Of a DNA stretch of 64,000 nt, positions 16,655 to 25,334 are shown in pieces. The notes beneath the pieces are model-generated. The model saw only the letters and a program-made list of their open reading frames with translations, had not been told where the DNA came from and ran no database searches. Positions within the stretch are counted from its first letter, which is position 1; each line of letters opens with the position of its first letter. Position numbers and translations under genes: made by a program. Source of the stretch: an uncultured Oscillospiraceae bacterium (GTDB taxonomy: Bacteria > Bacillota > Clostridia > Oscillospirales > Oscillospiraceae); NCBI GenBank assembly GCA_934573735.1, contig CAKTMC010000007.1, positions 1 through 64,000 on the forward strand, in the 5' to 3' direction.

Positions 16655-17254
16655 TCAGGCTTTATTCGCCTGATACTCCTTGAATTTCTCTATAAACTCA
16701 CGCATGGCCTTGCCGCGGTGAGATATCGCGTTTTTATCCTCGGCGCTCAGCTCGCCCATGCTGCAGGTATAGCCCACGGGTCTGAACAGCGGGTCGTAGC
16801 CGAAGCCGTTTTCACCCTGCGGGGCAAAAAGTATCTCGCCCTCGCACTCGCCGCGTGTGCTTATCACGTCGCCGTTGGGCAGGCAGCAGCAAATGCAGCA
16901 GACAAAGCGGGCGCTGCGCTGCTTCTCGTCGCCGAGTCTTTCCAGAAGATACTCGTTTCGCGCCTCGTCACTTGCCTCGTGTCCGTAGCCGTAGCGTGCG
17001 GAGTATATGCCCGGCTCACCGTTGAGCGCGTCCACCACAAGGCCGGAGTCGTCCGCGACGGCGATGCAGCCGGTGGCCTGCATGACGGCGTTTGCCTTCA
17101 AAAATGCGTTTTCCTCAAAGGTCGTGCCGGTCTCCTCGACCTCAAAGTCACAGCCCGCGTCGCGCTGGCTCACGGTCTCGGCGTCGGTTCCGGCAAGAAG
17201 CTCACGAAACTCGCGCATTTTGCTCTTATTATTGCTTGCAAGAATTATTTTCAT
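16655..17254 (-). CDS. rdgB: XTP/dITP diphosphatase (RdgB/HAM1)
   Basis: 199 residues. It hydrolyses non-canonical purine triphosphates (dITP, XTP) to monophosphates, cleaning the nucleotide pool. Visible motifs: ASNNKSKMREF at the start (SxNxxK), CIAVADDSGLVVDALNGEPGIYSARY in the middle and GFGYDPLF followed by MGELSAEDKNAISHRG. The ATG overlaps the ftsY stop (ATGA), which indicates coupled translation. Confidence 0.96.
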   Translation of the reverse strand: MKIILASNNKSKMREFRELLAGTDAETVSQRDAGCDFEVEETGTTFEENAFLKANAVMQATGCIAVADDSGLVVDALNGEPGIYSARYGYGHEASDEARNEYLLERLGDEKQRSARFVCCICCCLPNGDVISTRGECEGEILFAPQGENGFGYDPLFRPVGYTCSMGELSAEDKNAISHRGKAMREFIEKFKEYQANKA

Positions 17255-18156
17255 TTGAACAGTGCCTCCGCAAAGGTTTTCGCGTCAAAGGGAACAAGAT
17301 CGTCTATCCCCTCGCCCACGCCTATATATTTGACCGGGAGCTTGAGCTCGTTTGCTATGGCAAAGACTATGCCGCCCTTCGCAGTACCGTCAAGCTTTGT
17401 AAGAACGATACCGGTCAGGCGGGAGCTTTCCAGAAACTGCTTTGCCTGCAAAAGACCGTTCTGCCCGGTGGTCGCGTCAAGCACCATAAGCGTCTCAACG
17501 TCTGCCTCGGGAAGCTCTCTTTCGATTATGCGGCGTATCTTACTAAGCTCGTTCATAAGGTTTGCCTTATTGTGCAGGCGGCCGGCGGTGTCGATAATGA
17601 TAACATCGCTGCCTCGCGCCTTTGCCGCGCATATGCCGTCATAGACGACCGCGGCGGGGTCGCTCCCCTCCTCGTGGCGCACGATATCAACGCCCGAGCG
17701 CTCCGCCCAGATGCCGAGCTGCTCGGCGGCGGCGGCACGGAAGGTATCTCCCGCGCAGAGAAGCACGTTTTTGCCCTCGGCCTTGAGCTGAGAGGCAAGC
17801 TTGCCGATGGTCGTGGTCTTGCCCACGCCGTTTACGCCGACCATGAGGATAACTGCGGGCTTTGTATCAAGCTTGAGCGCGGTATCTCCCGCATCAAGAA
17901 GCTTTGAAAGAAGCTCAATAAGTCCCTCGCGTGCCTCCTCGCCGTAGCGGAAGCGGCGCTCCCAGGTCATCTTTTTAAGCCCCTGAACCACCTTTTCCGC
18001 CGTAGCCGCGCCGACGTCGGACATGACGAGAAGCTCCTCAAGCTCATCGTAAAAGTCCTCATTGTCGGGCTTATAGCTGCGGAATATCTCCTCAAGATCC
18101 TCAAGATTGCGGCGGGTCTTGCTGAGACCGCCGAAGATTTTGTCAAAAAAGCCCAT
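17251..18156 (-). CDS. ftsY: Signal recognition particle receptor FtsY
   Basis: 301 residues. SRP-family GTPase that docks ribosome-SRP complexes at the membrane. [15 protein letters not shown] (G1), [24 protein letters not shown] (G3) and [10 protein letters not shown] (G4/G5) are present. The acidic N-terminal domain of E. coli FtsY is absent, so this is the short NG-type form of Firmicutes. ATG follows AGAGGAG and is 4 bp downstream of smc, a conserved order. Confidence 0.97.
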   Translation of the reverse strand: MGFFDKIFGGLSKTRRNLEDLEEIFRSYKPDNEDFYDELEELLVMSDVGAATAEKVVQGLKKMTWERRFRYGEEAREGLIELLSKLLDAGDTALKLDTKPAVILMVGVNGVGKTTTIGKLASQLKAEGKNVLLCAGDTFRAAAAEQLGIWAERSGVDIVRHEEGSDPAAVVYDGICAAKARGSDVIIIDTAGRLHNKANLMNELSKIRRIIERELPEADVETLMVLDATTGQNGLLQAKQFLESSRLTGIVLTKLDGTAKGGIVFAIANELKLPVKYIGVGEGIDDLVPFDAKTFAEALFK

Positions 18157-18160
18157 GTAT

Positions 18161-21100
18161 TTACTCCTCTATCGTTTTCCGCGCGTTTTCAAGGTCAAGC
18201 TCTATGACCGTAGACACGCCCTTTTCCTGCATGGTCACGCCGTAGAGCATATCCGCCTCCTCCATGGTGCCGCGGCGGTGCGTGATGACAAGAAACTGCG
18301 TCTTGTCGGACATACGGCGCATATACTCGGCGTAGCGCGTGACGTTTGCCTCGTCCAGAGCCGCCTCTATCTCGTCCATGACGCAAAACGGCGTGGGGCG
18401 AACCTTCAAAATTGCAAAGTAGAGCGCTATGGCGACAAAGGCCATCTCGCCGCCCGAAAGCAGGCTGATATTCGACAGCGCCTTGCCGGGAGGCTGAACC
18501 TTTATCTCTATGCCGCACTCAAGGACATTGCTCTCGTCCTCAAGCACCAGCGCCGCCTTGCCGCCGCCGAAAAGCTCCAAAAAGGTCTGGCGGAAGCACT
18601 CGTCTATGCGCCTGAAGTGCGTCAGGAACACGTCCTTCATCTCGGCGGTGATATCGTTTATTATGCCCAGCAGCTCGCCCTTTGCCTTCTCCACGTCGTC
18701 CCGCTGCCCGGACAGGAACTCATAGCGGGTGTTGACGCGCTCATACTCGTCAATGGCGCCGATATTGGGATTGCCGAGGGCGCTTATCTCGCGGCGAAGC
18801 TCGTTGATGGCGCGTGTCGCCTTCTGGAGATTTTCCACCGGCTGACGCTGGGCGTTTGCCGCGCTGTGGCTAAGCTCATAGTTATCCCAGAGCTTGTCGA
18901 GTATCTGCTTTTCCTCAAGCTCGGCGGTGAGCTTCTTTTGCTCTATTTTTGCCGTGCGGCGCTCAAGCTCGATAATATCGGCGTTATGCTTCTGAGCGTC
19001 CTTATCGGCGCGGGTGCGCTTGCCCTCAAGCTCGATTTTTTTCGCGCTTATGTCGGCAATCTCGTCCTTTATCGACCGGATCTTCTCGTTAATCTCCGCA
19101 AGCTGCGCGGTCTTTTCGTCGAGTCTCTGCGTAAACTGCTCTATCTGCCGCTCATGCGCCGCGACCGCGTTCTGCCGCGCCTCGCTGTCTCCGCTGAGAC
19201 TGTCGAGCAGCAGCTTGAGCTGACGGACGGAATTATCCGTCGCCTTCTTCTCCGCCTCGTTTGAGGACTGCTTGCTTCTCAGCTCCGCCTGATCCTCAAG
19301 CGCCATATCAAGCTGATATCTGACGGAGGCAAGCCTCGATTTTGCCTGCTCCAGCTCCGTCTCACAGCTCTTGAGCTTATTTTCAAGCCCGACACGCTGC
19401 TTTTTGAGCTTTTCCAGCTCGTTTGCACGCGATATTATGCCGCTGCCCTTGGCGCTGCTGCCGCCGGTCATCGAGCCGCCGGCATTTATAAGCTGACCGT
19501 CAAGCGTCACTATGCGCAGTCGGTTCCCGCTCGCCTTCGACATTCTCACCGCCGCCGAAAGAGACTCGGCAACGACGGTCCTGCCCAAGAGATTTAAAAA
19601 TATCTGCTCGTATTTATCCTCAAATTCCGCAAGCTCGCTTGCTATGCCGACATAACCGGGGTCATTTACCGGCGCGTCCTTCATTTCGCTGCCGCGAATG
19701 GTATCGACGGGCAGAAAGGTCGCTCTGCCGGCGTCCAGGCGCTTTAGAAGCTCTATCGCGCTGCGTCCGTCATTCTGGCTGTCTACGACTATATTCTGCG
19801 CCGCCGCGCCAAGCGCCGTCTCTATTGCGAGGGCACATTCATCGTCCGTGCGGACAAGATTTGCAACCGGTCCGTGAATTCCCCGGAGGTTGCCGCGCTG
19901 CGTCTCGCGCATTATGGTCTTGACCGCTCTTGAATAGCCGTCAAAGTCCTTTTCCATCTCGCTGAGCATATTTATGCGCGAGTCCATGCTGCGCATATCG
20001 ACCGAGAGCTTTGTCAGCCGCTCCGAAAGCTCGTTTACGCTCTGCTCGCGCCCCTGAAGCTTCATGCGGCAGCCGCTGAGAACATTATTATTCTGCTCCG
20101 TCTGCTCGGATAGCTCCGCGAGAGCGGCGTCTATCTCCGCAATACGGGCGTTTGCCTCGTCCATGCGGGCGCGTATCTCGCTCACGCGGCTCTGCTGCTC
20201 GGCGATATCGTCCAGCATACGCTGCTTGCTCTCGCGGCTGCTCCGGAGATTGGCGCGAAGCACCGCAGCGTTTGCCTCGTACTCGGAGGCCATAGCCTCC
20301 GCCGCAGAAAGCCGCTCACGCGCCTGCTCCGTCTCGATATCCTTGCGGTGCATACGCTCCGTTATGCTCTCGGACGAGGAATAGAGCGCCTGAAGCTCCG
20401 CCTTGGCGCGCTCAAGCTCATCACGCGACTGCTCGTACTCGGTCTTGATGCTCTCCGCCTGTGAGCGAAGCTTATCCAGAGTCTCCATCCAGACGGAAAT
20501 CTCCTGCACGCGCAGCTCATCGCGCAGACGCAGGTACTTTTTTGCCGTCTCCGCCTGCTTTTTCAGCGGGCCTACCTGAATTTCAAGCTCCTCTATCTTA
20601 TCGTTTACGCGGAGAAGATTTTCCTCCGTCTTATCAAGCTTGCGCTCCGCCTCCTCCTTACGGTAGCGGAAGCGGGATATGCCGGCGGCCTCCTCAAAGA
20701 CCTCGCGCCGGTCGGTGCTCTTGGTCGAGACTATCTCGGCAATGCGCCCCTGACCGATTATCGAATAGCCGTCGCGCCCGAGACCGGTATCCATGAGAAG
20801 ATTGTTTATGTCCTTGAGCCTTACGGACTCGCGGTTTATATAATACTCGCTGTCCCCGCTGCGGTAATAGCGGCGGGTAAGCGTTATCTCGCTGCTGTCA
20901 TAGTCGAAGATATGGGCGGAGTTATCTATGATGAGCGACACCTGCGCAAAGCCCAGAGGATTGCGCTTTTCCGTGCCGCCGAATATGACGTCCTCCATCT
21001 TCGCGCCGCGCAGTGCCTTTGTGCGCTGCTCGCCCATGACCCAGAGTATGGCGTCCGATATATTCGACTTGCCGGAGCCGTTAGGCCCGACGATGGCGGT

Positions 21101-21178
21101 TATATCCTTTTCAAACGTCAGCCGTGTTTTATCGGCAAAGGACTTGAACCCTTGTATCTCCAGTGCTTTTAAGTACAA
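18161..21178 (-). CDS. smc: Chromosome segregation protein SMC (short-armed)
   Basis: 1005 residues, about 180 shorter than the usual 1180-1190. Condensin ATPase that compacts and segregates the chromosome with ScpA/B. Walker A GPNGSGKSN at 31-39; hinge about 430-590 (RGIHGPVANLV...GGSMTGGSSAKGS); signature LLSGGEMAF around 906-914; Walker B FCVMDEIEAALDEAN. Both heads and the hinge are intact. The two coiled-coil arms are each only about 240-265 residues, so the loss is shared between them. Start is TTG 21178 (LYLKALEIQGFKSF) with AGAGGTT at proper distance; no ATG alternative fits. It has its own promoter at 21214-21242. Confidence 0.95.
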   Translation of the reverse strand: MYLKALEIQGFKSFADKTRLTFEKDITAIVGPNGSGKSNISDAILWVMGEQRTKALRGAKMEDVIFGGTEKRNPLGFAQVSLIIDNSAHIFDYDSSEITLTRRYYRSGDSEYYINRESVRLKDINNLLMDTGLGRDGYSIIGQGRIAEIVSTKSTDRREVFEEAAGISRFRYRKEEAERKLDKTEENLLRVNDKIEELEIQVGPLKKQAETAKKYLRLRDELRVQEISVWMETLDKLRSQAESIKTEYEQSRDELERAKAELQALYSSSESITERMHRKDIETEQARERLSAAEAMASEYEANAAVLRANLRSSRESKQRMLDDIAEQQSRVSEIRARMDEANARIAEIDAALAELSEQTEQNNNVLSGCRMKLQGREQSVNELSERLTKLSVDMRSMDSRINMLSEMEKDFDGYSRAVKTIMRETQRGNLRGIHGPVANLVRTDDECALAIETALGAAAQNIVVDSQNDGRSAIELLKRLDAGRATFLPVDTIRGSEMKDAPVNDPGYVGIASELAEFEDKYEQIFLNLLGRTVVAESLSAAVRMSKASGNRLRIVTLDGQLINAGGSMTGGSSAKGSGIISRANELEKLKKQRVGLENKLKSCETELEQAKSRLASVRYQLDMALEDQAELRSKQSSNEAEKKATDNSVRQLKLLLDSLSGDSEARQNAVAAHERQIEQFTQRLDEKTAQLAEINEKIRSIKDEIADISAKKIELEGKRTRADKDAQKHNADIIELERRTAKIEQKKLTAELEEKQILDKLWDNYELSHSAANAQRQPVENLQKATRAINELRREISALGNPNIGAIDEYERVNTRYEFLSGQRDDVEKAKGELLGIINDITAEMKDVFLTHFRRIDECFRQTFLELFGGGKAALVLEDESNVLECGIEIKVQPPGKALSNISLLSGGEMAFVAIALYFAILKVRPTPFCVMDEIEAALDEANVTRYAEYMRRMSDKTQFLVITHRRGTMEEADMLYGVTMQEKGVSTVIELDLENARKTIEE

Positions 21179-21213
21179 ATGAATAACCTCTGATTTTCAA
21201 ACTTAACCGATTT

Positions 21214-21242
21214 ATTATATTACATCTCGGCGGCTTTTTCAA
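21214..21242 (-). promoter_or_regulatory. Promoter of smc
   Basis: Minus strand TTGAAA (21242-21237), 17-bp spacer, TATAAT (21219-21214). The -35 box lies inside the last codons of the upstream radical SAM gene, so smc-ftsY can be transcribed separately from the rnc operon. Confidence 0.75.
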
Positions 21243-22248
21243 TGGAAACAATGGAAATTTCATCGTCAATCATGTCAATTCCGTGAATTTTCAGCTCCTT
21301 GAGCTCAAGCTCCGCGCAAATCACGGCGATATTGCCCCTATGCTGCCCTATCGCCTGCGAAACCCTGCTCTTATTCACGCCGAGCGTGACCCTGCTCCCC
21401 GCCGGAACGCCGGAGAGCGCCGCGCGCATTTTATCGAGCATGAGACGGCTCTTTACAAGCTCGCCCAGTGCGGGATGATACGCCCCGCCCGCAGCAGCGC
21501 CGCCGGAAAGCTCATCGGTGGGATTGAGGCCGAGTCTGATTATCGGTATGCCGGCCGCGTTAAATCTCGGCACTATCGCGGCGCAGTACTCCACAGCGTC
21601 CTCCACCGTATGCTCCCGGTACTCCCCTGCCTTCCACAGGTCATACAGCGCCGTATCGCGGACGATAACGGTCGGATATATGCGCACGCCGTCCGGTCTG
21701 AGGGCGATGATTTTCTCTGCGGTGTCTATAGTGCGCTCCGGGCTGTCGCCGGGTAAGCCCGTCATCATCTGGAGTATCAGGCTAAAGCCCGCGTCCTTTA
21801 TCTGTCCTGAGGCGTTGACCACGTCCTCGGCGGTGTGTCCCCTCCCGCTCAGGCGCAAAACCTCCTCGCACATCGACTGCGCGCCAAGCTCTATCGTCTC
21901 CACGCCGTATCTCTTCAGCCGCGCCAAAACAGCGCCGTCTATCGCGTCCGGTCTTGTCGAAAGGCGTATCGCGTCTATCTCGCCGCGCTCAAGATACTCC
22001 CTTGCCGCGCCCAGAAGCGCCTCCTGCTGGCATACGGGTATCGCCGTGAAGCTGCCCCCATAAAATGCCAGTTGCCGCTTCACCCCGTTGCGGGGCAAGG
22101 CGGCGGCTGACTCTATTGCATTTTTGACGGTTTCGACCCCGGCAGGCTCCTGCGCGCCGGAGATGCGGCGCTGATTGCAGAATACGCAGTCGTTCGGGCA
22201 GCCGAGGTGCGGCACGAATACGGGGATGATGCTTTCTCTCGCGCTCAC
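21220..22248 (-). CDS. Radical SAM protein, Elp3-like
   Basis: 342 residues. CPNDCVFC at about 17-24 is the CxxxCxxC site for the 4Fe-4S cluster that cleaves S-adenosylmethionine; FYGGSFTAIP, RLSTRPDAI and ELGAQSMCEEVL follow the Elp3-like pattern. This clade lies beside rnc and smc in many Clostridia and is annotated only as radical SAM; its substrate, possibly an RNA, is not known. Start is GTG 22248 overlapping the rnc stop, with GGAGG ten bases before it. Confidence 0.85.
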   Translation of the reverse strand: MSARESIIPVFVPHLGCPNDCVFCNQRRISGAQEPAGVETVKNAIESAAALPRNGVKRQLAFYGGSFTAIPVCQQEALLGAAREYLERGEIDAIRLSTRPDAIDGAVLARLKRYGVETIELGAQSMCEEVLRLSGRGHTAEDVVNASGQIKDAGFSLILQMMTGLPGDSPERTIDTAEKIIALRPDGVRIYPTVIVRDTALYDLWKAGEYREHTVEDAVEYCAAIVPRFNAAGIPIIRLGLNPTDELSGGAAAGGAYHPALGELVKSRLMLDKMRAALSGVPAGSRVTLGVNKSRVSQAIGQHRGNIAVICAELELKELKIHGIDMIDDEISIVSIEKAAEM

Positions 22249-22931
22249 TTCCGCATCGCCTCCAAAGCCTTCCCCGCCGCCTGCTGCTCGGCTTCCTTCT
22301 TGGTTCTCCCGCTGCCCTCGCCGACGGAAACGCCGTTGATGCAGACGCGGAAGGTAAAGGTCTTGCAGTGATCGGGTCCCTTCTCGCCTACAAGCTCATA
22401 GCTTATGCGCTGATTGCTGCGGCGCTGCACAAGCTCCTGAAGCTCGGTCTTATAATCTGCGGAGCGGTGCGTCTCGCTTATCTCCGCGTCCTTTAATATG
22501 CGCTCCATGATAAAGCGGCGCGACTCGTCCATGCCGCAGTCGATATACATGGCGGCGATTATCGCCTCTACCATATCGGCAAGTATGGAAGGACGGCTGC
22601 GCCCGCCGGTGTGCTCCTCGCCGCGGCCAAGGCGCATATAATCGCCCAGACCCAGCTCAAGCGCGACCTTATGCAGACTCCCCTCGCAGACAAGCTCGGC
22701 GCGAAGCCGGGTCATGCGCCCCTCGGGAAGCTGCGGCTCATGCCTGTAAAGAAACTCCGCCGTGACGATGCCGAGAATGGAGTCTCCGAGAAACTCAAGG
22801 CGCTCATAGCTCCGGCAGGGCGGGTCATGCTTCTCGTTTGCGTATGAGCTATGGGTAAGCGCCGTTTCAAGCAGGCTGATATCCTTGAATTTATAGCCGA
22901 TTTTATCTTCCAGACCAATTATTTCAATCAT
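22245..22931 (-). CDS. rnc: Ribonuclease III
   Basis: 228 residues. Cleaves double-stranded RNA in rRNA and mRNA processing. The catalytic signature ERLEFLGDSILG is near residues 43-54 and a second acidic cluster DMVEAIIAAMYID follows. The C-terminal third is a double-stranded RNA-binding domain (TELQELVQRR...KKEAEQQAAGKAL). The ATG overlaps the plsX stop (ATGA), so it is translationally coupled. Confidence 0.97.
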   Translation of the reverse strand: MIEIIGLEDKIGYKFKDISLLETALTHSSYANEKHDPPCRSYERLEFLGDSILGIVTAEFLYRHEPQLPEGRMTRLRAELVCEGSLHKVALELGLGDYMRLGRGEEHTGGRSRPSILADMVEAIIAAMYIDCGMDESRRFIMERILKDAEISETHRSADYKTELQELVQRRSNQRISYELVGEKGPDHCKTFTFRVCINGVSVGEGSGRTKKEAEQQAAGKALEAMRK

Positions 22932-23956
22932 TCCGCTTTTGCCTCTGCTCTCAGCTTCATGTACTCGATATTATCCTCTATGTCGGAAATTATGCCGGAC
23001 TCGGCAAAGCTGTGCGCCTGACGGATGGCGGAAAAGATGCAGGCGGCGTTCGAGGAGCCGTGCGCCTTGATGACGGGCTTGCTTATGCCTATCATCGCCG
23101 TGCCGCCGACCTCGTTTACGTCCAAGGACTTCTTCATTATGCCGAGATCCTTTTTGAGCACTGCGGCGGCAAGCTTATTCGCGGTATTTTTATAAAACAC
23201 GCCCTTGAGCTGCTTCATCATATACTTGATAACGCCCTCGGTGCTCTTGAGCAGGACGTTGCCGGTAAAGCCGTCGGTCACTATAACGTCGGCAGCGCCG
23301 GCGAAAACGCCGGTGCCCTCGACATTGCCCACAAAGTTTATCCTGCCCTCCTCGTGCGCCTGCTTCAGCAGGGCAAAGGCCTGATGCTGGAGCTCTCCGC
23401 CCTTGGTATCCTCGGTGCCGACATTGAGAAGCCCTATGCGCGGGTTCTCGCAGCCCATGAGCTTTTTTGCATAAAAGCTGCCCATATATGCAAACTGAAG
23501 CAGATACTCCGCCGTACACTCGACGTTTGCGCCGCAGTCGATGAGCATAACGCCGTGCTCCCCGCTCGGAAGCACGGGAGCCATGGCAGCGCGTCTTATG
23601 CCGCGTATGCGCTTTACGGTAAGCGTGGCGCCGGTCAGAAGTGCGCCGGTGCTGCCTGCGGAGACGACAGCGTCTCCCCTGCCGTCACGGAGCATTGCAA
23701 GCGCGACCGCCATGGACGAGTCCTTTTTGCGCCGGGTCGCGGTGCTCGGGTCGTCCTCCATGCTGATTATCTCGCTTGCGTTTACTATCTCTATCTCGCC
23801 CTCGGCGCAGCCCTCGTTCTTGAGGCAGGTCTTGACCCTGTCCTCAATGCCGACGAGGGTTATATCCACGCCAAGCTCTCTCTTGGCTCTGACCGCGCCC
23901 CGGACTATCTCCTCGGGTGCGTTGTCACCGCCCATTGCGTCAACGATTATCCTCAC
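22928..23956 (-). CDS. plsX: Phosphate acyltransferase PlsX
   Basis: 342 residues. Makes acyl-phosphate from acyl-ACP for glycerophospholipid synthesis at the membrane face. Begins RIIVDAMGGDNAPEEIVRGA; GSTGALL and LIDCGANVECTAEYL are typical. The start chosen is GTG 23956, eight bases after GAAGGAGGT; the longer frame to 24022 lies inside trmFO and has no ribosome site. It overlaps the 3' end of trmFO by 17 bp. Gene order plsX-rnc is usual, but acpP, normally between them, is absent here. Confidence 0.95.
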   Translation of the reverse strand: MRIIVDAMGGDNAPEEIVRGAVRAKRELGVDITLVGIEDRVKTCLKNEGCAEGEIEIVNASEIISMEDDPSTATRRKKDSSMAVALAMLRDGRGDAVVSAGSTGALLTGATLTVKRIRGIRRAAMAPVLPSGEHGVMLIDCGANVECTAEYLLQFAYMGSFYAKKLMGCENPRIGLLNVGTEDTKGGELQHQAFALLKQAHEEGRINFVGNVEGTGVFAGAADVIVTDGFTGNVLLKSTEGVIKYMMKQLKGVFYKNTANKLAAAVLKKDLGIMKKSLDVNEVGGTAMIGISKPVIKAHGSSNAACIFSAIRQAHSFAESGIISDIEDNIEYMKLRAEAKAE

Positions 23957-25265
23957 AGTGAAAAACCTCCTTCGCCATAAGCCCGTCGATAACTCCGAGC
24001 GCGCGCTCGGATATCGCGGCATTCTTATTTCTCTTGCCCTTGACCTTATAGCCGAGGGGAGTGATTATACCAAAGTTAATATTCATGGGCTGGAAATCGC
24101 CGACGCTGCCGCCGGAGATATATAGCCCAAGTGCGCCTATCGCCGTCTCCTGCGGGAAGTCCACAGGCTCCATTCCCAGAACGCGCGCTGCCGTCTCTAT
24201 GCCGACAAGCATACCGGAGGCGGCGGACTCGACATAGCCCTCAACGCCGGTCATCTGACCGGCAAAGCTGATACGCGGCTCGCTTCTCAGTCTGTAATAG
24301 CGGTCGAGCAGCTTGGGGCTGTTGAGATATGTATTGCGGTGCATGACGCCGTAGCGCACAAACTCTGCGTTTCTCAGCGCCGGTATCATGGAGAACACGC
24401 GCTTCTGCTCGCCCCAGGTGAGGTGAGTCTGGAAGCCGACCATATTATATATCGTGCCGTCGGCGTTATCCTGCCTGAGCTGCACCACCGCGTAATTCTC
24501 GCGCCCGGTGCGCGGGTCTATGAGTCCCACAGGCTTCATGGGACCGTAGCGCAGAGTGTCCGTCCCGCGCCGCGCCATGACCTCGACCGGCATACAGCCC
24601 TCGAATACCCCGCCGTCGTCAAAGCCGTGCACCTCGGCCTCTTTCGCGCTGACAAGCTCGGTCACGAAGGCGAGATATTCCTCCTTCGTCATCGGGCAGT
24701 TTACATAATCCGCCGTACCCTTGTCGTAGCGCGAGGCAAAGAAGGCGCTGTCCATATCAACGCTCTCAAGCGTCACTATCGGGGCGACGGCGTCGTAGAA
24801 ATGCAGGTCGCTGTCGGGGCAGAGCTTTGTTATCTCGTCGGCTATCGCGTCGCTGCTCAGGGGACCGGTGGCGATTATGACCTCGCCCTCGGGTATCTCG
24901 GTCGCCTCGGCGTTGATTATCTCGATATTCTCATGCTCATGCAGGGCGCGGGTGATATACTCCGAAAAGCCCTCGCGGTCAACGGCAAGCGCACCGCCCG
25001 CCGCGACACGGTTAATATCGGCAGACTCCATGATAAGCGAGCCCATGCGCCGCATCTCCGCCTTGAGAAGTCCGACGGCGTTGCTCAAATCGTCGCCGCG
25101 CAGGGAGTTTGAGCATACAAGCTCCGCAAAGCCCGCAGACTTATGCGCGGGGCTGAATTTATGGGGCTTCATCTCGACGAGCCTGACCTTAATTCCGCGC
25201 TTTGCAAGCTGCCATGCGCACTCGCTCCCGGCAAGTCCCGCTCCCAGAACAGTTACTGTTTTCAT
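23940..25265 (-). CDS. trmFO: tRNA (uracil-54) methyltransferase, folate- and FAD-dependent
   Basis: 441 residues. Uses methylenetetrahydrofolate and FADH2 to make ribothymidine at tRNA position 54. The FAD-binding GAGLAGSECAWQLAKRG is at the N-terminus; CSNSLRGDDLSNAVGLLKAEM and CPMTKEEYLAF are TrmFO-specific. ATG 25265 with TGGAGG upstream; the 17-residue extension to 25316 lacks support. It is downstream of topA, the standard topA-trmFO pairing. Confidence 0.95.
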   Translation of the reverse strand: MKTVTVLGAGLAGSECAWQLAKRGIKVRLVEMKPHKFSPAHKSAGFAELVCSNSLRGDDLSNAVGLLKAEMRRMGSLIMESADINRVAAGGALAVDREGFSEYITRALHEHENIEIINAEATEIPEGEVIIATGPLSSDAIADEITKLCPDSDLHFYDAVAPIVTLESVDMDSAFFASRYDKGTADYVNCPMTKEEYLAFVTELVSAKEAEVHGFDDGGVFEGCMPVEVMARRGTDTLRYGPMKPVGLIDPRTGRENYAVVQLRQDNADGTIYNMVGFQTHLTWGEQKRVFSMIPALRNAEFVRYGVMHRNTYLNSPKLLDRYYRLRSEPRISFAGQMTGVEGYVESAASGMLVGIETAARVLGMEPVDFPQETAIGALGLYISGGSVGDFQPMNINFGIITPLGYKVKGKRNKNAAISERALGVIDGLMAKEVFHCEDNR

Positions 25266-25334
25266 ATTTATCCTCCATGCGGTCTTGCCGCATCCTTCTT
25301 CACGGAAAATCCTCATGCACGGAGGCTTTCGGAT

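Noticed and set aside
18107..19264. 385-codon plus-strand frame under smc and ftsY
   Set aside because: Antisense shadow of the SMC C-terminal arm and head, which are clearly conserved on the minus strand.
23940..24022. Longer plsX start at 24022
   Set aside because: The extension lies inside trmFO without a ribosome site, while GTG 23956 has GAAGGAGGT and matches the family N-terminus.
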